Positions 1 to 10,137 of a stretch of DNA of 64,000 bases are shown piece by piece. The notes beneath the pieces were generated by a model. It worked only from the letters and a program-made list of their open reading frames with translations, was not told where the DNA came from and searched no databases. The stretch covers positions 186,622,501 through 186,686,500 of the forward strand of contig JAUMIR010000004.1 of NCBI GenBank assembly GCA_030847615.1. Direction: 5' to 3'. Each line of letters opens with the position of its first letter. Position 1 is the first letter of the stretch. The position numbers and the translations under genes are program-made. The stretch is from Gambelia wislizenii. Lineage: Eukaryota > Chordata > Lepidosauria > Squamata > Crotaphytidae.

Positions 1-835
1 GAGCCCAGCTGGATCTATCTAGGTTCCTATTCAAGACCAGCAGTCTGTTTTCAATCAACTGTTAGCTAGTTGTTTCTGAGGGTCAAACCAAACCTTAAGG
101 GGAATGTGTATTCCCTGTGATTAACCAGTCCTCCATACAATAGCATTTCCTCAGAGATATGTATCAAAGACAGGCAGACCAGTTGCAAAACAAAGCAAAC
201 TAAATACAAAATACATCAATGAAGAAAGTCACATGCTATGACAAGCAAGCATCTTTTACTGCATGAAGGAGAATTTCTGCAACAACAACAACAACAACAA
301 CAACAATAATAATGTAAATAAATATATCACCTAGTGTGCCTGAAAGGAGCCCTGTCCCAAACTGGGTTTCAAGGCAACAGTCCTCCTCTGCCACTGTCAG
401 GATTGGTTCTGGACATGACCTCCTCCTGCCAAGTTCAGTTCTACTGTGTAACCTTATGGGTAATTGTGTTTGCCTTTTTCTGTGCTTGCTAAAGGTATGT
501 AGCCTAACTGTCAAAGGGAGTATGTGGTCTATGTCCAGAACGGTTTGATAAGCACTGCATCTGGCTCAACTCTGGGGAAAACAGATTGAGACCCGGTTAC
601 TGTGGGAAATGGGAGTGGGGATGATGAATTGCCAATGACTGTAGTCTGCCAGATTTTGTAGATTATATGCTTTTACTATACTGCTAATTAAGTTTCATTC
701 TGAGCAACAACCCTGTAGTTTTCTGTTTTGAACTCTAAAACTGCTGGTTACTGAGTCTGTAAATGCCAGTACATGACAGCTACCTCATCCACCAAAAACA
801 ACTAATATGTAGTAGCATACTGCTTCGGTTTTTTT
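1..835. other. Unassigned non-coding DNA
   Basis: No repeat family or coding exon is recognised apart from a short CAA run at 280-313. The overlapping short reading frames at 236-548 include poly-valine/isoleucine made by the CAA repeat and have no recognisable domain. Confidence 0.4.
280..313. repeat. (CAA)n/(AAT)n microsatellite
   Basis: About nine CAA units run into AAT units. It is the source of the valine-rich antisense reading frame here. Confidence 0.9.
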
Positions 836-1300
836 AAAATAATATTTTTATTGAAAATTTCCACTGCTTTAAAATAATACATTAACATGTACATAAAAAT
901 AGAAAAAATAGGTTAGAAAAGAGCAAATGATAACAAAGAGACAGAAATAAAGTAGGATTTTTAAAAAGACAAAAATAAAAAGAAATTGATTTCCAGCTTT
1001 CTTACTGATGGTTATACATGATATAGAGTCTTACTTTTCCTACTTAATAATATCCCATATTTCTACTGCTTATTGATTCCTACCAATTCTCAAAACCCAC
1101 AGTTAATATTTTATCCTTCTGTTCCTGCAAAAAAAGACAATTAAAAATTCCCAGACTTTCAAAAAAAAAGTTCCCAAAAACTCTTCTCCTAATAAAACAG
1201 ATAACTTATTCATTTCAGCTAATTCTGACAATTTCCTCTACCCAGTTCTCACAGGAGACATACTAATTCTGACCCTAAAGAAATCCATTTGTAATCATAG
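836..1300 (-). mobile_element. L1 LINE 3' UTR fragment
   Basis: The T-rich left end with 'aatatttttattg', then AC-rich text with 'gatttccagctttc' and 'gatggttata', closely parallels 31677-32720. That second region is the 3' part of a minus-strand L1 whose ORF2 C-terminus is visible. The piece is therefore read as an L1 3' UTR in minus orientation with no ORF2 left. The right boundary is uncertain. Confidence 0.6.
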
Positions 1301-1468
1301 CTAACAGTCATTACTAGACATACCTTCCTGGAATGTGTTTGTGTCTGGAGTACAAAAAATGTTAGTAGTATTATTTCTTGCACCACTATCCACTAACCTG
1401 AAAATAGGTCCATTGATCTCAATGGGGCATGCCTTTGAGTAGACACGTATAGTTAGGAGTACATTTTA

Positions 1469-1472
<4 letters not shown>

Positions 1473-1500
<28 letters not shown>
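1473..1500. repeat. (TC)n microsatellite
   Basis: Fourteen uninterrupted TC units. Confidence 0.95.
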
Positions 1501-1505
<5 letters not shown>

Positions 1506-2790
1506 AAGCAAAACATTTTTCAATTTCAAAAGCCATTGCAGGATGAGAAGCTTTCTAGAGAGGAATGGACAAAAAAAAGTGGGCTAGGGTGAATGTCCGT
1601 GTATGAATTGCAGGTGTTATGAATACATAGGATTGTCCCTGCTTTCATTTGTGGGGGTTGGCAATCACAGTCTCTTTCTGCCCCTTTGGGTTAAATTGTT
1701 CATTGAAGTTATTGGGCTGAGGGTAAATGAGATGTTACATTAAATATGCCATATGCAGCCACTTCTCTACTTTTTATTTACTCACAAGTAAGTGTTCTGT
1801 ACATGGTGCATGTGGATGTAAATCTTCTCCCAACCCACACACTCCCCTCTTTTACTGATATTCACCCTGCATGGGTTTTTTAAAGAGAAAAAACAATTCC
1901 ATTCATATTAAAGGAGATTACTCACTTTAAAAAAAATGTGTGTATGTGTGTGGAGTGAATAACAAGAGGGAAGCAGATGTTTACAATGGCTCTTATCTAC
2001 AACAAGAATAGTCACTCGAGCATAATTGCTTGCAAATTAATAGAAAGGATAAAGGTGCAGCTGCATACTACACAATGCATAATGGCCAGAATTATATTGC
2101 TGATGTATGCATGCATAACCCCAGGTTACATATGTGTATGGCCTGTTATGGATATTTCACAGGAGGCATTCAATACCCCTTTGCACAACATTCAGCAGCC
2201 CTCTGCAGTTTCTGCATCCCTGCTGCCAGGGGTCATTTACTAGCCAGGCAGAGACAACAGGCACCAGCTTCTGACATCTCCAGCTACTTGCTGGTGATAC
2301 ATGTGGGCGAGTTTAGCTCTCTTCTCCCAGCTACAGTACCGCAGTTGGATATTGACAGCACTTCTGCCTTCTCCTCCCCTGCCCAATTTAAGTTGTATAC
2401 TCTAGGGATGCCTCTTGCTGTCTCGCCCTCCTGGTCAGTAAATGGCTGTAGCAGTGCACCCTGGAGACAGAAGAAATGTGTAACAACTGCACAGGCTTTA
2501 TGCTCAGCCCACATGATACAACATCTCTGCAAATGTGTACTTTTTTGTCTGAAGTCATCAGGTTTGTACATGTTTTTCCCCTTCAAGGACAATGGCAACA
2601 AACAGGGAACAAAAGCAAGACAGAGTCCTCAAACCCAAAGTACTTTGGTTAAACTGATTACTGTATTTGGCTTAGGCCAATCCTAAAGGCTCAATCAGAC
2701 TAGAGCTGCAGCTGGGATGGCACTAAATGCTGACTGCTAGATATCCCAGTTTGATACTGACAGACATACTTGTAAAGGCAGGCACACAGG

Positions 2791-2808
2791 CACACACACA
2801 CACACACA
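2791..2808. repeat. (CA)n microsatellite
   Basis: Nine CA units. Confidence 0.95.
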
Positions 2809-3020
2809 TTCCAACCATCTTACTCTGATCTCCACAGCTTACACTGTGATACTCCCTTCACCTCCCTCCTCCATCCACACCTTCTTGCTTGCCTGTGGCT
2901 GTAATTGTGGCAGTAACATCTCTCCTGCTCCCCTCTACCTGGCTGCAGCTGCTCACACAGAAGAGTCTTTGCAGTATTCTGATGAAGAGCTTGGATCAAG
3001 TTGGGTGCACCATGTTACAA

Positions 3021-3704
3021 TAACCTGCCGTATATCCCAGCGTATAAGACGACTGGGCATGTAAGACGACCCCCCAATTTTTAAGTCAAAATATAGACTT
3101 TAGGGTATACTCACCATATATGATGACCCCCATCACCCACCCTCCCCGAAGCCGCTATTGGGCTCCCCTTCATGGCTTCGGGGAAGGCGGATCGTGGCTG
3201 AAAAGCTTCCCCCCTCCAGCCAACCACCCTTCCTGAAGCCTTCCCGAAGCTGGCTGAGGAATCGTGCGGGATGGCTGGCCAGCTGGGGAGAGGCTCAGCC
3301 ACCTCCCGCGATTCCCCAACCCACAAGGAGGCTGGCCAGCCTCCTTGCAAGTTGGGGAATCGCGGGAGGTAGCTAGCCAGCTGGAGAGAGGCTCAGCCCT
3401 TCCCACCCAGCAAGGCTTCCTCCCCCATGCAGCCTCGCTGGCTGGGAGGGGACCTTCTCCATGACTCAGAGTCATGGAGAAGACCCCCTCCCACCCAGCA
3501 AGGCTTCCCCCCATGCAGCTGCACTGGGCAAGGAGGGATACGGTGGCTAGCAAGCTTCCCCGCCATCCAGCCACCTCCATTGTTCCAAGTCTGAGATGGG
3601 GCTGGCACAGCCCCATCTCAGACTTGTATTCAGCGTATAAGATGGCCCCTGACTTTTCAGCTGATTTTACAGGCTGAAAAAGATGCCAGAATATATGGTA
3701 GTTA
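3021..3704. mobile_element. Non-autonomous DNA element with GC-rich foldback core
   Basis: The left end (TAACCTGCCGTATATCCC...) and the inverted right end (GATAACTACCATATATTCTGG) form imperfect terminal inverted repeats. The motif 'gcgtataagacg' near the left end recurs inverted near the right end as 'gcgtataagatgg'. The core at 3120-3640 is packed with palindromes: a nearly loopless one at 3301-3370, one at 3454-3482 and one at 3588-3626. Open frames in the core exist only because of GC-rich repetition. The superfamily is not assigned and no clear TSD is seen. Confidence 0.65.
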
Positions 3705-4015
3705 TCTGTAATGGGTTGCCTCTTTCTTTTTCTTGTCTTTTTTTTTCAGTAACAAGGTTATAATGTGACAAGTAGAGATGTAAAATTTCTGAAAATTTTT
3801 AAGTCATGAAAAACATTTTCCTCTATTTTTTTCCAAAAAATGGAAATGTTCAGAAAAATTTAAAAAATGCAACATTAGCACTTTTTACAGATTGAAAGTC
3901 ACTCTGTTACTTTAGGAACATAAAATATGACTATGTACAATTTGATTTGACATAAAATTATCACAATTGGTATATTAAAAATACAGTGTATTCAAACAAC
4001 TATTACAAACAGAAT

Positions 4016-5489
4016 TTACTTTTATTTATTTTTTTAATTTTTATTTGTAACAAATGGCGCAACAATCTCCTGAACAGTGAAGAGGGCAGAACAGAACCAA
4101 ACAGACCCACCAACAAGCAAAAACAAAACTGAAACCTTTTTTCTTCTCTTATGACAATAGCAGTGCACCTTAAAGGAAGAGTAATAAAGAAATAACAAAG
4201 AATGAAAGCAAAATAAAAAAGACTAGTTCTTGAATTTGGCATGTAAGAAAATGAGAAATCCAAGAAGTTAAGGACTGCAAATAATAGAACTGAAAGTAAA
4301 AAATAACAAAATACAAGAGAAGTTGGAAGGAGCAAGCAATAAGATACAAATTAACAAAGTAACAGAGCATTAAAAATACAAAGTGACAGTAAGAGGAAAC
4401 AAGTTCAGAATTAATAAGAGGTGTGGAAAAGAAAGTGATATAAGAGAAAGAAGAGGAGAGGAAAGAAATAGCTAAAGCAGTGAAATGAAAAGGGAACACA
4501 TATACATAAAAGAAGAAGAAGACAAAAGCATCCAGGGGGTTGAGCAGGGACAGTAAGAAAAGGGATGATGAGGAATGAAGGGAAAGGACTAACCAAACTC
4601 CACAGACTGAAGAAAATATAAAAAACACAAGAAATAGAAGAGATTGAAGAGAACGGAAGGGAGACGATAAGAGGAGATAAACTGTCTTAGATACTGTTCA
4701 CTGTTCTATGGACATAGAAAAAAAGGGTAAAAATGTAACTAAACAGAAAATATTATGTAAAGTGAATATATTTATGGAACTGTAGTTTTATAATTTATAA
4801 ATGGTAAGAGATATATAAAATCTATTAAGGCATACAAAAGAGTATTGTTTAAAATATAAAACCCTAAGGTAAACATTACTTTAATTTATTCTGGGCCAAA
4901 CAAGTTATGGTAATATTGAATAGAGACAGTAAAGAGTGAAGGGGAAGTAAGCTATATAGAAGTGTTTTTTTCTTTCTTCTTTTTCATCATTGTGAGAATT
5001 TAAATATAATTAAAAGAGAATAAGTTGATTATAAATAAAGGGTAAGAGAAAAATAGGATATATGGAGTGGGAAAACATATAAGATTACAGTGTTGAAAGG
5101 GGTTGGATTATAGGGGAGGAAGGGAAGGAAAAAGAATATAATAGCTAGTTGGACATAAAACAATACCTATGTATGGTGACTGTATGTGGGGATACAATTA
5201 TATAGGACTCAACTGATTATAAATATTTTCCATGTATGTTTAAGCTGGATTTGGTATTGGGAAATATATTTAAATAAAAAGAAGGAAATAGGAGATTCAA
5301 ATAATTAGAAATAAGAGTGAGAACTGGCTTTGTTGGATATTTAAGGACAATTGAATAAGTAATTATAATATTTGGGAAAAGACTAAAGGAAAAAAAAAGG
5401 AGGCAAGATTAAGGGAAGAGAGGAAGAGGAAGAGAGGGAGTTAAAAGCCAAGAGGAAGAGAAGAAAATAAAGTAAACAAATTAAAAATT
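4016..5489 (+). mobile_element. L1 LINE 5' UTR-like region
   Basis: This long purine-rich tract lies directly upstream of a recognisable L1 ORF1 and ends in a run of AG-rich repeats (5390-5475) just before the first ATG. Position and composition suggest the 5' untranslated part of this L1. The exact 5' end is not visible. Antisense frames at 4003-4628 are low-complexity shadows. Confidence 0.5.
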
Positions 5490-6744
5490 ATGCCAACAAC
5501 AAAGAAAGCCTTAACTCAGCCACAGGCACAAACACAATCAGTTAGAAGATCCTTTATTGATATGGCAACGAAAATAGCAGATACTAACCAAATGTTAATA
5601 AATGAATTCAAAAAGTTAAGTTCTGGTTTGAAATCAGAAATGAAAGAGTTAAAAGGAGAAATAAGGGTGGTTATCCAGAAACATTTGGATAAATATGGGC
5701 TACAACTTCAAACAGCAACAAAAGATATTGCCAAAATAAGTAAAGAACTACAAGAATTACAAATTAAAACAAACAATCTTGAAAAGAGAACAAAAAAATT
5801 AGAAGTACAAGCAGAACAGGAAAATAATAAAAAATTACAAGAAATTAGAGTAAGAGCTAAAAGTATAAAAATTAGAGGACTAAGTGAACAACCTAATGAA
5901 GATCTGTCGATAAGAATAATACTGGCATTAGCTGAATATATAGGTTGGGTGCCTGAATATCTTCATATTGAAGTGGACCAACTATATAGGATTGATTCAT
6001 GGATAACAAAGAAAAAGAAAATACCTTGTGATATAGGAGATTTTCGGATGCCTCTTTCAGCCTCTTGCCACTCAAGCAGTCTCCGGAGCAGTAACGAGGC
6101 TGCCACGCGGCAAGGGGTCCATTTTGGACGACACCATTTCTCTCTCGGCGTCGTCCGTGAGTGTTGCGGCTAGCATTGGAGGTGGCCACGCTGTTTTTTA
6201 CTCACAGACAACTTCCATGAGTGAAAAACAGTGCGGCTGCCTCCAATGCTAGCCGCAACACTCACAGATGACGACAAGAGAGAGAAATGGGTCATCCAAA
6301 ATGGACCCCTTGCCACGCGGCAGCCTCGTTACTGCTCCAGAAGCTGCTTGTGTGGCAAGAGGCTGAAAGAGGTGTCCAAAAATCTCCATAGTGATCTACT
6401 TCATTAGAGAAAGAGTAAAGGACATAGTTCTACAACCAAGTTTTAAAGGGAATTTGAATATTGAAGGACAAGAGGTTAAGATTTATAAAGACATCCCAAT
6501 ACAAGTATTAAAGGAAAGAAAAGAGTATAATTTTTTAACTCAAATATTAAAGAAAAAAGAGATAGCTTATACATGGAATAAGTTAGAAGGTATTTACCTC
6601 ACATACCAATATAAAAGTTATTTAATTAATTCAATTAAACTAAAGCTAAGAATTTCTTGGCTAAAATACAGGGAGAATCAAACGGAGCAAAGGAAGAGAC
6701 AGGAGAGAAAAGAAGAAAAGAATATAGAAAAAGCAGGAAAATAA
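5490..6744 (+). pseudogene. L1 ORF1 protein, split by a palindromic MITE
   Basis: This is the retrotransposon RNA-binding ORF1. The first part (5490-6035) begins at the first ATG after the AG-rich leader. It encodes a basic N-terminus and a heptad-rich coiled coil (about residues 30-115, rich in K/E/L), followed by the start of an RRM-like domain with 'IKIRGLSEQ'. The second part (6391-6744) continues with 'YFIRERVKD' and the basic C-terminal domain, and ends in a lysine/glutamate-rich tail at a normal stop. The parts are separated only by the 352-bp palindrome at 6036-6387 and its 3-bp duplication. Removing them rejoins the reading frame exactly, so the ORF was intact when the MITE landed. 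No ORF2 follows; the L1 is cut off soon after ORF1. Confidence 0.85.
6036..6387. mobile_element. Palindromic GGA-family MITE, copy J
   Basis: A 352-bp foldback. The left end GGAGATTTTCGGATGCCTC is matched by the inverted right end, and the arms stay complementary almost to the centre. The loop region near 6208 reads 'tttttactcacag...catgagtgaaaaa'. It is flanked by an exact ATA duplication (6033-6035 and 6388-6390). It sits inside L1 ORF1, and the empty site is in frame. It has no coding capacity of its own and carries the motif GTCATCCAAAATGGA shared with other family members. Confidence 0.9.
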
Positions 6745-6980
6745 CAGTGAACAAAAAGATAAAATTTATAATTAGAACAACAAACAATTTTTTTTCATTC
6801 CCCCCCCACCCCAACTTTTTGGAATAAGAACAAAAAAGGCTTCAGGGGGAAAAAAAACAGGGTATATCCATTTTTACCCTGATTTTTTCTGGTATTTTTA
6901 CTGGGCCTTCACATCTCTAGTAAAGAGTAGTAACAACCTTAATGGAGGGGAGTAATGGTTTCTATTTTTTCCTGTTTTTG

Positions 6981-7536
6981 CTGTTGTTAGATGTCTTCAA
7001 GTAGACTCTCTTATGACAACCCTATCCTGAGGTTTTCCTGGCAAGATTTATGCAGAGAGAATTTGCCATTGCCTTCCTCTTAGTCTGAGGACTTTTTCGG
7101 ACGTCTAAAATGCAACGGAAGCAGCCTCGCCACGTTGTGAGGCTGCTGCGCTGCAGGGCGTCCCTTTCGCATGATGCTTGTCCCTGCCGGTACTGTTGCG
7201 GTACCGCAGGGACATTTGAGTGTTATATTTCGGCGATTTTTACTCACGCAAGTTGATCGTGAGTAAAAATCGCTGAAATATAACACTCAAATGTCCCTGT
7301 GGTACCGCAACAGTACCGGCAGAGACGGGCGTCATGAGAAAGGGACGCCCTGCAGCGCAGCAGCCTCGCAACGTGGCGAGGCTGCTTCTGTTACATTTTA
7401 GACATCCGAAAAAGTCCAGAGAGAGTGTGACTGGCCCAAGATCGCCTGGTAGGTTTCCATGGCTGAGCGGGGATTCAAACTGTGGTCTTTCCGAGTCCTA
7501 GTCCAACATTCAAACCAGTATAGCATGTTGGCTCTC
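6981..7536 (-). mobile_element. tRNA-derived SINE, split by a palindromic MITE
   Basis: On the minus strand it has a tRNA-like head (diverged A box near 7510-7530, B-box-like region near 7470-7485), the 'tgacctt.ggcaagtcac'-type core also known from MIR/CORE SINEs, and a tail with 'cttgaagacat'. Sister copies lie at 14265, 43409 and 55093. The palindrome at 7089-7417 interrupts the core between 'tctga' and 'gagagtgtgact', which are adjacent in the other copies. Confidence 0.85.
7089..7417. mobile_element. Palindromic GGA-family MITE, copy A
   Basis: A 329-bp near-perfect palindrome with ends GGACTTTTTCGGACGTCT and AGACATCCGAAAAAGTCC. The loop near 7253 is 'actcacg-caagttgat-cgtgagt'. Each arm contains its own smaller hairpins (gcagcctc...gaggctgc and cggtac...gtaccg). 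Flanks are TGA on the left and AGA on the right, consistent with a once-mutated 3-bp TSD inside the SINE. Its arms are clearly related to those of the copies at 20885 and 38429. Confidence 0.9.
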
Positions 7537-7703
7537 TTTTTTGTTCTAGTTGGTTTTAAAAGATATTTTGAGTGGACTTTTAAAATGGCATTCATTTAAT
7601 GAGCCTAAGATATGTATTTTTTTAAAAAAAAGTAAGGAAAAATGACAATAAGCAATGTGTCATATAACATGTCATACAATACTTTTTTAAAAAAATTATT
7701 GTA

Positions 7704-7954
7704 CAGTAGGACCCCCATATCTGCTGAGGATTGGTTCTGTGGGGCCCGTGGATACTGAAAACCATGGATAATAGTGAATGCCATTAAAAATAATGGAACT
7801 TCTGGTTTAAAATACCATAGAGTTGCCTTGGAGGACCTAGAAAATGGCTAGAGATGACACATTTTCTAGGAAGACTATGGTAGGTGTGCTATTTTGTGTC
7901 CTGTGGATAACTGAATCAGTGGATAATGAATCAGTGGACAGAGGGGTCCTACTG
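7704..7954. mobile_element. Tigger/pogo-like MITE
   Basis: The terminal inverted repeats CAGTAGGACCCC and GGGGTCCTACTG are bounded by TA on both sides (7702-7703, 7955-7956), as expected for Tc1/mariner-superfamily elements. A close relative lies at 24437-24694. No transposase is encoded. Confidence 0.85.
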
Positions 7955-8144
7955 TACTAATAACAAAGTCCTTTTTGTATTTTCAAATGCTGCAAAAATA
8001 ACAGGAGTGAACTAACTTTAAAAGTCACTTTCTAATATCTGCCCAGATGCCAGGGCTACAGACCAGGAAAAAGCTTGAAGGACATGAGAGGAGGGGATTT
8101 CTCTGATGTACGTCATAATGCAAGGCAGAGAACTATGGGGTTGC

Positions 8145-8331
8145 CATACTCACCTCATATTCTTATTTTAATTCTTATTTTTATTAAATCTTAATATATT
8201 TTTAAAAAAGACTAAACAGTTAAACAAAAACAATTTACAACATAAAATATATTACAACAGATACGTATACTATTCACTTACGAACGTAACAACCCACTTG
8301 CAAACTTAACAACATACTCACCTCATATTCT
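8145..8331 (-). mobile_element. Short L1 3' end with perfect 19-bp TSD
   Basis: The 19-bp sequence 'catactcacctcatattct' occurs at 8145-8163 and again at 8313-8331. The 149 bp between them resemble other L1 3' UTR pieces here (compare 836 and 31677). The T-rich side on the left indicates minus orientation with a degraded A-tail. It is a severely 5'-truncated insertion. Confidence 0.85.
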
Positions 8332-9545
8332 GAATTTAAGGTTATGTGTGGTGACCTACCTAAGCCTACTGAGTGGGAAGCAGAAGATCCAAGTGGAGAG
8401 CCATTTCAGGCTCCTGCTTGGCACCTACCCAGACAGTCCACTGGTTCTCCCTTGACTGCCTGTATCCACATACGTCTAAGACAGCTCTAGGTATTTTCTT
8501 GTGCCAGACTATCTTTTATGCTTTGCCCGCCTGCCTTACTGCCCTCTTCCAGCCACCTTCATCAGGCTGTTAGTCACACTCCTACTGCCTATTCCCTTTG
8601 GGCAAATCCCTCAGCTTCAGCCTGTCAACACTGATGTGGACAACCTGAGGGCTTTTCAAAACAACTCCTTGGAATGCAGACCAACAGCTCCTCAAAATGG
8701 CAGGCAATACTGTCTCCTCTTTCCCCCCAATGTTAGAAGTGCTGCGGATGCAGTGGCAGCTGGTGACATCCATGTCAGTGGAGCAGTGAATTGACTTTGA
8801 CTTTTAGTTCAGATTTAAATAACCTTTCCAAGGTGCTAAACCTATTTGAGGAGTAGGTGTCAGCATCTTAGATAGCTCATTTACAGTTTGGACTAAAGTC
8901 TAGAGCAGATTCATTATGCCACTGTCATGGCAGCAAACAGCTGTCACTGCTTGGTTTACTTTAGTGTTTAGAAATAGGTTTCCCCTCAACATATAAACAG
9001 AATGAAAAGTGTTTTTAAAGGCAGAGATACATGCTTTAGAGATCCAAGTCAATGCACACAATCCTATCTTTATTTCCTATTACAGGATTCTGCTCTGGGT
9101 AGTTAACTTACAAGTCCTCTGCTCTTAACCGTAGTTATTTTGGTTCATCACAAAGATAGCAATCATACAATAAAACCATTTCAGGGTCTAATTATGGGTG
9201 GCAAATAGAGTGTGGTTGGTCATCACATGTTTCAGACGACATGTTCTTTGTTGTTTCTAAAGTGCCTCAAACCTAGAAGCTGACTGTCTTGTGATCAATG
9301 CTCCCAGCATTCCAACAAATCTTGTGGTACAAATTGGAGAAAAGGAGTATAGGGGTCTCTTTTTGGCCCATTGACCTCTTACAAACTGGTGCTCTTGGCA
9401 ACCAAAGAATGCCTCCGAACACAGGAGAGCTGCATTTATTTATATAAGAGGTTGATTACTAGGACTAATTTTAATGGAGAAGAATCTCAGACGATGTCAA
9501 AATCTGGCCTGAGGTCTGATTTGCAAGCTACCCTTTTGTACAAAT
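8332..9545. other. Unassigned DNA
   Basis: No repeat family or exon is recognised. Short frames at 8373-8794 have no domain. This may be old unique sequence. Confidence 0.35.
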
Positions 9546-9548
9546 GTA

Positions 9549-10134
9549 GGAGATTATCAGACAGGAATGCAGAAAACATTCCTGTCCCACAATCTCCAGA
9601 TTCATCCCTGTCCCGGCACAATAACCCTCCCCATCAGACTTACCTTCTCTTGTGTCCAAAGGCAGCCCAGGCATGAACAGAGATCTAATGGAGTTCAATT
9701 CACTTCCTGGACTAAACTCCCACCTGTTCTCACAAGAAGACACAAGTGCAGGAAATTCAGAAATAAAAAGAAAAATACACACAAAAAAGGTCACAAAAGC
9801 ACATACACACACTAAAAAAATAACAAGTAACCTGGGGAGGGTACAAAAAAGAGGGTAGCCTACCTGGTTCTTGTGATCCCACCAGGAAGTGTTCTGGCAG
9901 GACTGCCCATTGACACTGTATTCATGAGTCAAAAATGATGAGAAGTTTCAGACGCTGGCAATGCTGGCACCAAAACAGGATGGGCAATCCATTGCCAGTT
10001 CCGGCCCATCAATAAAAAGAAATGCCACAAGAACAAGAGCAGAACGCAAAAGGATGATGTCATGTGATATTGGTGTCCGTTTGTGTTCCGCTGGTGGTGT
10101 TTTGCCACAACATTAGCTGCGTCTGTTAATCTCT
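9549..10134 (-). mobile_element. GGA-family MITE, long form, copy M
   Basis: A 586-bp element with ends GGAGATTATCAGACAGG and the inverse of AGAGATTAACAGACG. It is flanked by an exact GTA duplication (9546-9548, 10135-10137). It shares with copies E, F, G and H the block 'aacaagtaacc.ggggagggt' and, on the minus strand, two donor-like motifs: CCAGGTAGG near 9862 and GAAGGTAAGTC near 9640. The minus-strand frame at 9528-9932 overlaps this exon-like segment but is not a recognised protein. Confidence 0.85.
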
Positions 10135-10137
10135 GTA

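Larger units (their letters stand above)
1301..2990. other. Unassigned DNA with simple repeats
   Basis: It holds a (TC)n run at 1473-1500 and a (CA)n run at 2791-2808, otherwise nothing recognised. A 218-codon open frame at 2030-2686 (+) has no domain, signal or repeat character that I recognise. Its composition does not suggest a real exon. Confidence 0.4.
3773..6919. mobile_element. hAT-like termini enclosing an L1 5' region (composite)
   Basis: The left end TAGAGATGTAAA is matched by the inverted right end TTCACATCTCTA, and both are followed inward by AT-rich text. TAGNG starts are usual for hAT elements. The 8-bp flanks (GTGACAAG and GTAAAGAG) agree at only five positions, so the TSD is weak. 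Most of the interior is L1 sequence, best explained as a later insertion into a small hAT-like MITE. The two termini could also belong to unrelated elements. Confidence 0.45.

Noticed and set aside
2030..2686. 218-codon open frame, longest not overlapping a recognised repeat
   Set aside because: No domain, no plausible exon boundaries or homologous pattern that I recognise, and overlapping open frames on the other strand; a chance frame is more likely.
3111..3677. Overlapping tryptophan/proline-rich frames on both strands
   Set aside because: They arise from the GC-rich palindromic core of the MITE at 3021-3704.
7428..7536. tRNA-like head as a tRNA gene
   Set aside because: It is part of a SINE family present at least four times and lacks a sound acceptor stem.
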